Source of the DNA: Stutzerimonas stutzeri
GTDB lineage: Bacteria; Pseudomonadota; Gammaproteobacteria; Pseudomonadales; Pseudomonadaceae
Length of the DNA stretch: 64,000 nucleotides
Direction: 5' to 3'
Assembly: GCF_000952685.1 (NCBI RefSeq)
Contig: NZ_JYHV01000016.1
Coordinates: forward strand, 54,756-118,755
Position 1 is the first letter of the stretch; every line of letters begins with the position of its first letter. A program made the position numbers and the translations under genes. Positions 1 to 7,864 of the stretch are shown here, piece by piece. The notes under the pieces are model-generated. The model made no database searches. It had not been told where the DNA came from and saw nothing but the letters and a program-made list of their open reading frames with translations.

Positions 1-3000
1 CCGCGCAGGTCCTGGAGCATATCGAGAAGTTCGACGAAAGCGGCAACCGTATCGCCAGCAACGATGTGGATAACGGCAGAGTAGACGGGTTCACTAGCAG
101 CGGCGAGGCGAGACATGCCACCGAAGCGGGTCGACTGCAGGACTTCGGGAAATATGGCTTCACCCACCTCAAGGGTGAGCTCAACGATGTCAGCACTGTT
201 GGCGACGACACCGAAGCCCGAGAGCAGGCCGAGGCCGCCGGCATCCAATGGGAACGTCCGGACGGGGATGACCGCTCAGCGCAAGACATCATCAATGACA
301 ATCCCCTGCTCAAGAACCTAGGTAACCAGAGCGGCGTCAAAGACATGCTCAAAGAGCGGGTCGGCGATTTCGAAAACGATGCCGATGCCGCTTACCGAGC
401 CGCTCAGGTACTGGAACATGTCGAGAAGCTTGATGGCGACGGTAACCGCATCATCAGCGGCGACATCGGCAACGGCAGCATCAATGGCTTCACCAAGAGC
501 GGCGAGGCGAGGGCGAACACCGAGGCCGGACGTCTACAGGATTTTGGGAAGTATGGATTCTCTCACCTCAAGGGGGAGCTCAATCAGGTGTCCGCTGCAG
601 CGGATGACAAGCAATCACGCGAAATAGCCGAGAAGCTGGGAATCAAATGGGAACGTCCCGAAGGTGATGAGCGCTCTGCCCGGGACATCATCGACGACAG
701 CCCGTTGCTGAAAAACCTTGGGAACCAGAGCGGCGTCAAAGACATGCTCAAGGAGCAGGTTGGCGACTTCGAGAAGGATGCCGATGCCGCTTACCGAGCG
801 GCTCAGGTTCTCGAGCATATCGAGACGATGGACAGTTCAGGCGAGAAGATCGCCGGGAAAGATGTCGGCAATGGGAGTGTCGATGGCTTCACCAAGAGCG
901 GCGAAGCGAAGAACGGCACGGAGGCCGGGCGTCTTCAGGACTTCGGCAAGTTCGGCTTCTCCCACCTCAAAGGCGAACTCAAGGACCCGGCGTCGGCCGC
1001 CAATGACAAGGACGCTCGCGAACAGGCGGAAAAACTCGGCATCGTGTGGGAGCGGCCGGACAGCGATGATCGCTCGGCACAAGACATCATCAATGGCGAT
1101 CCATTGCTCAAGAATCTCGGGAACCAGAGCGGCATCAAGGACATGCTGAAAGACCAAGTCGGCGATTTCGAGAAGGATGCCGACGCCGCGTTCAGGGCTT
1201 CGCAAGTACTCGAATTTATCGAAACACATGACAGCGACGGAAAGCTTTTGTCTGGAAGCGATGTGGGCAATGGCAGCATTGACGGCATCACCAAGGATGG
1301 CGAAGCGAGGAATGGCACCGAAGCAGGCCGCCTCCAGGACTTCGGTAAGTACGGTTTCTCAAGCCTCAAGGGACCTGAGGCTACCGAAGACAGCAGACTG
1401 GATTTCGAACGCAAGAGCGCCGGTCTGCCTTTGGATTCCGAAACGGATGTGGCCAACCTGGAAACCACGACTGCCGATCCGAATGACAAGAATCGCAAGT
1501 TGACCGTAGGCGAGCTGACCTGGCAGAACCTGATCAGCGAATGGAAGACCGGCATCGACAACGGCAGCATTGCAAAGGACGACGACCGCGCCAAGTTGTA
1601 CAACGCCTTGCGCGCCCAGGCTGCCAGCGAGAATGGCCTGGACATGGTGACGCTGGACATGTCTATGGGTCAGAGCACGTCCAAGGTCAACGGCGAGGAC
1701 TTCGCCTCGATCATCGATCGAGCCAAGGTTGATGAGCAAACGGCCGAGCTGTTCGGCTCCAGCATTGTGCAAAAAGATTTCCAGGCCCAACAGGGCAAGG
1801 CCCTTGACGCGCTGCCGGACAAAGACGCGGTATTCGACAAGCTTGAGAAGATGGCCTTCTCCGAGGAGTACTCGCGCTACATTGCCGATCTGAAGGAGAG
1901 CGGCAAGGCTGATCTGGCTGAAGCCGATATCGGCAAGACCTACGCATCGCTCGCTGCCTTCGATCCGGACAAGGCCGCACAGTTTTCGCAGCACATGATG
2001 ATCGATGCGACGACCCTGGATCTGGACAAGCTGCTCGCCGATCCCTCCGGAATCAATGACGAAAACACGGTACTTGCGACCCAGGACACCATCAAAACCC
2101 TTCTGACTGCGCTGAAGAAGGGTGGTGTCGACATGACCCGCCGTACTGTGGAAACCGAGCGTTTCGTGCAGGAGTTTCTGGGCAACAAGCAGACCGCCAA
2201 AGCGTTCGGTGAGGCCTTGAAGGAACTGGGCGCGACCTTTGCCAAAAACGGGACCGTGACCGCGGCCGATATCGACAAGGTCATGGGCAAGGACATCTAC
2301 AAGACGTTGGGCGAGGGTGCCCACGGCAGCATGTTGAAGACCATCACCGAGCTCAATAGCAACGGCGTGCTCGGGTCGGCAGGCGGTCTGATTTCGCTGG
2401 CCTCTGGCATCTATCAGATCGCGGGCAAGGGCGGCACGCTGGCGGACACGCCAGAGGAGCGACTGGCCATCGCCAAGGACTTCGTCAGCGTGTTGGGCGC
2501 AGGGCAGCACTTCGTCAACTTGGGCAGCAATATCGTCGACAGCGTCCGTGGCACTCACGTCAATCAAATGTTGGGGCTCGACAAGTCCTTGCCGCAGATA
2601 TTTGGAAAGGACGTGCCAGGCGGTGCCGGTCGGAACATGGGGCTGGTCGAAGGCGATTTGCATAAGATTCTCACGGACTTCAACACCGCCGTTGATGCCG
2701 CACCCATCGAAGACAAGGACAAGCTGGCGAAGAAGCTTGATCTGACGCCCGATCAGTGGGATCAGCTTAACGCCGGCTTCCGCGACGGCTTCGCCAAGAA
2801 CCCGGGACTCAACGGCAGCACGCCGACCACCCGGGGCGTCTCGGCCTTTCTTCGGGTAATGGATGCAGGGGCCAATACCTTTACCGGTGTGGCCGACCTT
2901 GTGCTCGGGGGACTGAAGATCAAGTCAGGACTAGCCAGCAACGACAAGGTTGCAGTGGCGCAAGGGGCTATCACCGTGGCCGCCGGAGCATTCAACTTTG

Positions 3001-3443
3001 CTGGCGGTGGCGCACAGATGGCGGCGCTTCTGGGCTCCAATGCCGCCCGGGCCATTGCCGCGCCGCTACTGTGGGTAGGCGCCGCACTGACCGTGGCGTT
3101 GACACCGTTCCTGATCGTCGAGGACATCAAGCACAACAATCGCATGGACGCCCATCGCGACGACCTGCAGCAATTGTTCGCTGATCTGGACGAGCAGGGT
3201 CTGTTGACCGAAGACGGGTTGCAGCGCTTCGAGTTTCTTGACCAGTACATGTACAGCTATGGCCAGCGTGACGCGCCGGACGACCAGAGCATCTTCGAGT
3301 ACCGCGAAGAGGAGTACGAGTTCTTCGTTGAGGATGGAAATCTGCCATCGCCAGGCTTTGACTACATCACACACGTGGATTACGACGGGGACGGAAGTAA
3401 CTTGCAAACCCAGATGGATGAGGGAAGTACCGTAGCGAGTTGA
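1..3443 (+). CDS. HrpK/HrpF/NolX-type T3SS translocator, 5'-truncated
   Basis: The reading frame is already open at base 3, so this gene starts outside the window; the GTG at 66 is internal. About 1146 residues are visible. The N-terminal part is built from 133-residue repeats, each holding a TEAGRLQDFGKYGF-like core and an LLKNLGNQSGVKDMLK-like core. The C-terminal half is non-repetitive with hydrophobic stretches encoded near 2371-2430, 2940-3040 and 3050-3130 (the last contains APLLWVGAALTVALTPFLIV), then an acidic tail. Repeats followed by late membrane segments match the HrpF/NolX/HrpK translocators, which insert into the host membrane to pass effectors. Its position beside a Rhc-type T3SS (nolX lies beside nolW in rhizobia) supports this. 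Family assignment is by architecture; a very large effector is the main alternative. Confidence 0.75.
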   Translation, partial: AQVLEHIEKFDESGNRIASNDVDNGRVDGFTSSGEARHATEAGRLQDFGKYGFTHLKGELNDVSTVGDDTEAREQAEAAGIQWERPDGDDRSAQDIINDNPLLKNLGNQSGVKDMLKERVGDFENDADAAYRAAQVLEHVEKLDGDGNRIISGDIGNGSINGFTKSGEARANTEAGRLQDFGKYGFSHLKGELNQVSAAADDKQSREIAEKLGIKWERPEGDERSARDIIDDSPLLKNLGNQSGVKDMLKEQVGDFEKDADAAYRAAQVLEHIETMDSSGEKIAGKDVGNGSVDGFTKSGEAKNGTEAGRLQDFGKFGFSHLKGELKDPASAANDKDAREQAEKLGIVWERPDSDDRSAQDIINGDPLLKNLGNQSGIKDMLKDQVGDFEKDADAAFRASQVLEFIETHDSDGKLLSGSDVGNGSIDGITKDGEARNGTEAGRLQDFGKYGFSSLKGPEATEDSRLDFERKSAGLPLDSETDVANLETTTADPNDKNRKLTVGELTWQNLISEWKTGIDNGSIAKDDDRAKLYNALRAQAASENGLDMVTLDMSMGQSTSKVNGEDFASIIDRAKVDEQTAELFGSSIVQKDFQAQQGKALDALPDKDAVFDKLEKMAFSEEYSRYIADLKESGKADLAEADIGKTYASLAAFDPDKAAQFSQHMMIDATTLDLDKLLADPSGINDENTVLATQDTIKTLLTALKKGGVDMTRRTVETERFVQEFLGNKQTAKAFGEALKELGATFAKNGTVTAADIDKVMGKDIYKTLGEGAHGSMLKTITELNSNGVLGSAGGLISLASGIYQIAGKGGTLADTPEERLAIAKDFVSVLGAGQHFVNLGSNIVDSVRGTHVNQMLGLDKSLPQIFGKDVPGGAGRNMGLVEGDLHKILTDFNTAVDAAPIEDKDKLAKKLDLTPDQWDQLNAGFRDGFAKNPGLNGSTPTTRGVSAFLRVMDAGANTFTGVADLVLGGLKIKSGLASNDKVAVAQGAITVAAGAFNFAGGGAQMAALLGSNAARAIAAPLLWVGAALTVALTPFLIVEDIKHNNRMDAHRDDLQQLFADLDEQGLLTEDGLQRFEFLDQYMYSYGQRDAPDDQSIFEYREEEYEFFVEDGNLPSPGFDYITHVDYDGDGSNLQTQMDEGSTVAS
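3..1373 (+). repeat. Tandem 399-bp (133-aa) coding repeats
   Basis: The codon run for GEAR/K..TEAGRLQDFGK begins at 102, 501, 900 and 1299, an exact 399-bp period with no indel. Bases 3-101 are the end of a preceding unit and 1299-1373 the start of a final partial unit. Each unit contains an acidic loop of the form D-x-(D/S)-G-(N/E/K)-x-(I/L)-x-x-x-D-(I/V), resembling an EF-hand or dockerin calcium loop. Copies differ at many synonymous sites, so this is not a very recent duplication. Confidence 0.95.
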
Positions 3444-3490
3444 TCTATTTGTTCGGCTCCCTCGATCAAGGAAACCGAAGCACCAAGCTT

Positions 3491-3525
3491 GCCCGAGTGG
3501 CCTCTGGCCGTTCGGGCTTTTTTTT
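3491..3525 (+). terminator. Rho-independent terminator after the translocator gene
   Basis: GCCCGA (3491-3496) pairs with TCGGGC (3512-3517), with an inner GGCC/GGCC pairing, and is followed directly by eight T residues (3518-3525). It lies 47 bp after the translocator stop and separates it from the sct operon. Confidence 0.9.
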
Positions 3526-3805
3526 GCACTGACGGCCGATTGCTCGCGTGCATGATGACGGTCGTCAGTTCTGGGAGGCGCTTGGCCAGAAGGGGCGTAA
3601 ACGGCTCTACCGTCTGTCAGGTGCGTGTCAATAAACTGCTCTGCATCAACCGTCTCGCCATATTACCGTCACCTTTGGCCTTCATCCTGAAAATGCAACG
3701 GACAGCGCAGCCCAACGGGGTGTTTTGTTCGTAAGCAGTGTGCAGGTTGCAGCCGAGCAGTCGCGGTTTGCGCATGTCCTTCTATCCCTTCAAGGAGACA
3801 TCGAT
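3526..3805 (+). promoter_or_regulatory. Intergenic region, likely promoter of the sct operon
   Basis: About 280 bp between the terminator and the 53-codon gene, with no credible ORF. A promoter for the following genes must lie here or upstream, but I could not assign a convincing -10/-35 or a rhizobial tts box. Confidence 0.35.
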
Positions 3806-3967
3806 ATGAGTACTGTTGCCCCTTCCAGCACCACCAGCGCAGACGCCGCAATCGCCAAAATGGAAGCAGCGTTCGACGCCGCTATCGAAAAATCGGCCAA
3901 GATCACCGAGATCACCACCGAGAAGAAGACTGAGCTCGACGCCACCAAACAGCGTCCTCAGAACTGA
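3806..3967 (+). CDS. 53-aa small T3SS protein, needle/pilus subunit candidate
   Basis: The ATG at 3806 follows a strong Shine-Dalgarno AAGGAG (3792-3797). The earlier in-frame starts have none and give an implausible N-terminus. The product has a Ser/Thr/Ala-rich N-terminus typical of T3SS secreted proteins, then a predicted amphipathic helix with KMEAAFDAAIEKSAKITEIT, and no cysteine or membrane segment. Needle and pilus subunits (SctF, HrpA, NopA) are similarly short, helical and translated from strong ribosome sites. No canonical SctF motif is recognisable, so this is a candidate only; the 72-aa gene at 11300 is the rival. It sits 107 bp before sctD. Confidence 0.7.
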   Translation: MSTVAPSSTTSADAAIAKMEAAFDAAIEKSAKITEITTEKKTELDATKQRPQN

Positions 3968-4074
3968 TTCGCGACCGGGCGGCGAACTGTCGTCGCCCGG
4001 CCGTCCAAGCATCGATTTCTTCATCATGTGGCGAGTAGAACGCCCCATGAACACCGCTCCGGGGCTCGAATCCA

Positions 4075-4971
4075 ATGACTGCCCAGACCCTCACCACCCA
4101 CTCGGCGCCGACGCCACCGCGATTCGTGGTCTCGGCCGGCGCGCATGCTGGTGCCTCATTTCTGCTTACCGATGAGCGCTGTCGGATCGGCAGCGACCTG
4201 ACCTGCGATGTCGTGCTCAGTGACGCCGTGATCGCGCCCGAGCACTTCGCGCTGCAACTGGTCAAGCGCAAGGGGTTGCGCGTCGAAGCCGTTGGTGCCG
4301 ATCTGCATGTCGACGGCACCCATGTCGCGCAGGGCTGCGGGTACCTTGGTCGGCTACCTGTCACGCTCAGGATCGGTGAGGTGGAGATGCACATTTGCGC
4401 GGGTACCACTGGTGCGATCGCGACGCCGCTGCAGAGCTGGCTGGATCGTCGCGCTGCGGTGTTAGCCGGAAGTGTCGCGGGTCTCGGGTTGTGCCTGTTT
4501 CCTTTTCTGGCCATGAGTGGCGCTTCGTCGCGTGTAGAGCCAGAGCAGCCCGCCCAAACATCCATAAGCGTTGCCCCAGCGTCTGCTGACCCTACCGAAG
4601 AACTGCGCGCCCGGTTGGCAGACGCGAATCTTCAAGCGCTACGCCTGGATGTTCAGGGCAGCTACCTGCAGGTGACCGGCGCGCTCGATGCCGACAGGAT
4701 GCAACGGTGGCGCGATGTCCAGCGTTGGTTCGACCAAACCTACGGGCACAGCCATCTGCTGCACGGTGCGGTCAGCCCGGTCGCGCCGATCGAACCGCCT
4801 CGCGTGCGGGTGCAAGCGATCTGGACAGGGGAAAACCCCTACGTGATCGGCGAAAACGGACAACGCTTATACCCGGGTGCAGCAGTGGACGGTGGTTGGG
4901 TGCTGGCGAGCATCGAAGCCGAGCGCCTGCTGCTGCGTCGCGATGGCGCCGAGTTCGTGCTGACCCTATGA
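4075..4971 (+). CDS. sctD: SctD, FHA-domain inner-membrane ring protein
   Basis: The 298-aa product has an N-terminal FHA-like fold (residues about 15-100, with CRIGSDLTCDVVLSD and PEHFAL, the loop pattern of FHA domains). A single membrane segment follows at about 125-148 (LAGSVAGLGLCLFPFLAM), then a periplasmic C-terminal region. This order (cytoplasmic FHA, one membrane span, periplasmic ring-building part) is that of the YscD/PrgH/HrpW family, which forms the outer of the two inner-membrane rings around SctJ. The ATG at 4075 has only a weak ribosome site. It is shorter than YscD (about 420 aa), suggesting fewer periplasmic ring modules. Confidence 0.85.
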   Translation: MTAQTLTTHSAPTPPRFVVSAGAHAGASFLLTDERCRIGSDLTCDVVLSDAVIAPEHFALQLVKRKGLRVEAVGADLHVDGTHVAQGCGYLGRLPVTLRIGEVEMHICAGTTGAIATPLQSWLDRRAAVLAGSVAGLGLCLFPFLAMSGASSRVEPEQPAQTSISVAPASADPTEELRARLADANLQALRLDVQGSYLQVTGALDADRMQRWRDVQRWFDQTYGHSHLLHGAVSPVAPIEPPRVRVQAIWTGENPYVIGENGQRLYPGAAVDGGWVLASIEAERLLLRRDGAEFVLTL

Positions 4972-5008
4972 GCCGACAAACGCTAGACATCCACCGGAGC
5001 TCATGGCG

Positions 5009-5392
5009 ATGAGAATCGATCCCCATCGACTTGGTCGTTCAGCGGGCCCGGACGTGTCGGCAGCAACCACTGCCGATGCGGTGCGGCGTTTCAATCCGGT
5101 CGTCAACGGTACCGCTGGTGACACCTTCGAGCGCTTGCTGCGTACAAGGCGCGGCGCTCAGACTCGGTCCCTGATCAGCGCGTTGGAGCGGGCAACGATG
5201 CCCATCATTGACGATCCGGCGCTGCTCGGCGAAAGCCGTTCGCTGGAAGTTCTTCAGTACCTGCTGGACCAGGTGCTGCCATCGTTGGAAGGCGACGCTG
5301 AAACCTTGGAAACCCTCGAGTGCATGCTGCTGGAAGAGTGCGATCAGCAGATGGCGCTTCTCGAATGGTTATCGCCGGATCCGATTTCATGA
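5009..5392 (+). CDS. 127-aa T3SS-cluster protein of unknown function
   Basis: I do not recognise this protein. It is soluble and mostly helical, with an Arg-rich N-terminal third and an acidic Leu-rich C-terminal half (LEVLQYLLDQVLPSLEG and LECMLLEECDQQMALLEWL). The ATG at 5009 is preferred over 5003 because GGAG at 4996-4999 is then 9 nt away. It lies 37 bp after sctD and its stop overlaps the next start by 4 bp, so the two are translationally coupled. Size, acidity and position next to a TPR protein would suit a chaperone or gatekeeper-associated factor, but this is inference. Confidence 0.8.
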   Translation: MRIDPHRLGRSAGPDVSAATTADAVRRFNPVVNGTAGDTFERLLRTRRGAQTRSLISALERATMPIIDDPALLGESRSLEVLQYLLDQVLPSLEGDAETLETLECMLLEECDQQMALLEWLSPDPIS

Positions 5393-5718
5393 GCATTCAC
5401 CACCACGAGGCCGCGCAATGGCTACAAGTGCGTGGCGATCTTTACTCGCGCGCCGGACAGCCCCAGCGCGGGCTGGCGATGCTATTGCTCGCCGTGCGCC
5501 TTGCCCCCACGCAGCCTTCCATTCTTCGGACGCTGATTGGTGGCTTCCTTGCTGCGGGTGATGGCCGCCGCGCGCTGCTAGCGATCGATCAGCTGGCCTT
5601 GCTCGAAGGCGAAAAGGCCGACCACCAGTTATTGCGCAGCCGGGCCTTATGGATACTCAACCGGCGTGACGATGCGCGCGAGTGTTTTCACCGCTATCTG
5701 GCCTGGAGAACCGAATGA
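5389..5718 (+). CDS. Small TPR protein, SctG/Y4yS-like putative chaperone
   Basis: The 109-aa product starts at ATG 5389, overlapping the previous stop by 4 bp. It has about three helical TPR-like hairpins: QWLQVRGDLYSRAGQPQRGL, then LRTLIGGFLAAGDGRRALL, then LLRSRALWILNRRDDARECF. Small TPR proteins of this size serve in T3SS as chaperones for needle (YscG/PscG) or translocator subunits, and rhizobial clusters carry one (Y4yS) beside rhcV. Here sctV also follows directly, with a 4-bp overlap. Which client it holds cannot be told from sequence. Confidence 0.8.
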   Translation: MSIHHHEAAQWLQVRGDLYSRAGQPQRGLAMLLLAVRLAPTQPSILRTLIGGFLAAGDGRRALLAIDQLALLEGEKADHQLLRSRALWILNRRDDARECFHRYLAWRTE

Positions 5719-7847
5719 CCCTGGCTCCGTTGAATCGCCTGGCGCAACTGGCTGCTGGTCGCAGCGACGTGGTGATCGCCGCGTTCATGCTCCTCGCTGT
5801 GGCGATGATGATCATGCCGCTGCCGACCTGGCTGGTAGATCTGCTCATTGGCATCAACATCGCGTTCAGTCTGTTGATCCTGGTTGTTGCGTTTTACCTG
5901 ACCCGAGCAGTGGACTTTTCCGCCTTGCCGCCAGTGATCCTGCTGAGCACCTTATTTCGGTTAGCGTTGTCGATCACGACCACTCGCCTGATCCTGTTGG
6001 AAGGTGACGCTGGCGAGATCGTGCAAGCCTTTGGCGAATTCGTCATTGCCGGTGAAGTGCTGATCGGCCTTGTGGTGTTCCTGATCATCACGGTTGCGCA
6101 GTTTCTGGTGATTACCAAGGGTTCGGAACGCGTGGCCGAAGTAGCCGCCCGCTTTACGCTCGACGCGATGCCGGGCAAGCAGATGAGTATCGACAACGAT
6201 CTGCGCAACGGCGACATCGATCAGCAGGAGGCGCGCACGCGGCGCTCCCGTCTGGAGCGCGAGAGCCAGCTCTACGGAGCGATGGATGGCGCGATGAAGT
6301 TTGTCAAAGGCGACGCGATCGCCGGCCTCGTGATCCTCTTCGTCAACCTGTTCGGCGGTTGGATGATCGGTATGCTCAAGCGTGGAATGCCGTTTGACGA
6401 GGCCCTTCATACCTATTCACTGCTGACCGTAGGTGATGGTCTGATCGCCCAGATTCCCGCGCTGTTGATTGCCGTTGCGGCGGGCACGGTAGTGACCCGC
6501 GTCGCGTCTGAAGACGAGCGCGACCTGGGTACGGAAATCGTCGGTCAGTTGGGTGCCAACTCGCGGGCGCTGGGGCTGACGGCCGTCATTCTTGGCGGCA
6601 TGGCGATCGTGCCGGGCTTCCCCGCCCCTGTGTTTCTGGCCCTGTCTGCGATTCTTGGCGCCTTCGCCTACCGTCTGGCGCGTCGCGAGCGGCCAGTACA
6701 GGCGGCCGGTGCCGACCCGGTGCTCGAGAGCCTGATTGCGACGCCGCCGGCTGAGCCGCAGGTTGGACCGGCCTTGGTGGAAAGCGATGACCGGAACTGC
6801 CGCGTTACGCTGTGGCTGGGGGCTGCGCTGGAGCGTGATCTGGTCCTCGACGCTGTAAGAGCTCAGGCGGGCGAAGCGCGCCAGCAGGTCATGGATGAAC
6901 TGGGCATCGAGCTGCCGCGTGTCGGTGTGCGATGCGATCCGAGCGCAGCGCAGGGCCGCATCGGTGTCGATATTGATGGGGTGCCGATCGCCGAGGCGAG
7001 CGTCGCGCCGGGCTGTCTGCAGGTACTTGACGACACGGTGACGCTGTCACTGGCCGGCTTCGACGCACAGTACCTGCCACCTTTGATCGGGCGGCGGGAA
7101 ACTTTATGGGTCGAACGAGGCGCACGCACTGCGCTGAATGAGGCAGGAGTGGCCTGTCGGGGAATCGACGAAGCGCTCGGCGCCTATCTGGCGCATACGC
7201 TACGGCGGTACGCCGCGGAGTTTCTCGGTATCCAGGAAACTCGCCAACTGCTGTCGCGAATGGAAGCTGAGTATCCTGAGCTGGTCAAGGAAGCCCAGCG
7301 CGTCGTGTCGTTGCAGCGCACGTCCGAAGTATTTCGGCGGCTGCTGGACGAAGGCATTGCACTGCGCAACTTGCGCGGCGTGCTCGAAGCGCTGGTGGAG
7401 TGGGGCGGGCGCGATCTTGAAATTCATGTGTTGAGCGAGCATGTCCGTGCGGCACTGTCGCGTCAGATCTGCCACCGCCACGCCGACGGCAACCGCGTCA
7501 TCGCAGCCTTTACCTTCACCCGTCCGCTGGAAGAGGCGATCAGACAGGCGCTACGTCGTAGCGATCGCGCCCAGGCATTGCCCGAAGCCCTCTCTCGTGG
7601 CGTGTTGTCCCAGCTCCAGGGGCATTACGACGGACTGAGCGGCAACCTGGAACCGGTGCTGATGACATCACCAGACCTGCGCCGCTATCTGCGCCAATTG
7701 GTTGTCCGGCAAGGGCTCGATATCGCCGTACTGAGCTTCCAGGACCTGACCCGCGAATTTTCCGTGCAGCCACTCGCGCCTGTGGAGCTGCCGCGGGGCT
7801 ATAAACCGTCGCCAGAACGCGCCCCTGCGTCAATGGCAGCCTCTTGA
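5715..7847 (+). CDS. sctV: SctV, T3SS export gate protein (FlhA/HrcV family)
   Basis: The 710-aa product starts at ATG 5715 (GGAGA at 5704-5708), overlapping the TPR gene by 4 bp. The N-terminal half has about eight membrane segments. The family signature lies in the cytoplasmic loop: LFRLALSITTTRLIL, then FVIAGEVLIGLVVFLIIT, then VAEVAARFTLDAMPGKQMSIDNDLRNG. The C-terminal half (from about residue 350) is the cytoplasmic domain that forms the nonameric ring receiving chaperone-substrate complexes. Length matches HrcV/YscV. It energises export with the proton gradient and works with SctR-S-T-U encoded downstream. Confidence 0.97.
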   Translation: MTLAPLNRLAQLAAGRSDVVIAAFMLLAVAMMIMPLPTWLVDLLIGINIAFSLLILVVAFYLTRAVDFSALPPVILLSTLFRLALSITTTRLILLEGDAGEIVQAFGEFVIAGEVLIGLVVFLIITVAQFLVITKGSERVAEVAARFTLDAMPGKQMSIDNDLRNGDIDQQEARTRRSRLERESQLYGAMDGAMKFVKGDAIAGLVILFVNLFGGWMIGMLKRGMPFDEALHTYSLLTVGDGLIAQIPALLIAVAAGTVVTRVASEDERDLGTEIVGQLGANSRALGLTAVILGGMAIVPGFPAPVFLALSAILGAFAYRLARRERPVQAAGADPVLESLIATPPAEPQVGPALVESDDRNCRVTLWLGAALERDLVLDAVRAQAGEARQQVMDELGIELPRVGVRCDPSAAQGRIGVDIDGVPIAEASVAPGCLQVLDDTVTLSLAGFDAQYLPPLIGRRETLWVERGARTALNEAGVACRGIDEALGAYLAHTLRRYAAEFLGIQETRQLLSRMEAEYPELVKEAQRVVSLQRTSEVFRRLLDEGIALRNLRGVLEALVEWGGRDLEIHVLSEHVRAALSRQICHRHADGNRVIAAFTFTRPLEEAIRQALRRSDRAQALPEALSRGVLSQLQGHYDGLSGNLEPVLMTSPDLRRYLRQLVVRQGLDIAVLSFQDLTREFSVQPLAPVELPRGYKPSPERAPASMAAS

Positions 7848-7864
7848 GCCGGCAAGGAGCGCCC

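Noticed and set aside
1359..2663. Long antisense frame (434 codons) under the translocator gene
   Set aside because: It is the mirror of GC-rich third codon positions of a clearly coding plus-strand gene, with low-complexity, His/Gln/Arg-rich translation and no domain.
3561..3590. Possible rhizobial tts box (GTCGTCAGTT start) before the 53-aa gene
   Set aside because: Only the GTCAG core agrees well; about half or fewer of the remaining consensus positions match as I remember the motif, so it is not distinguishable from chance.
7844..7864. TTG at 7844 as start of the secretin
   Set aside because: ATG 7865 has AAGGAG at the right distance and gives a normal signal peptide.
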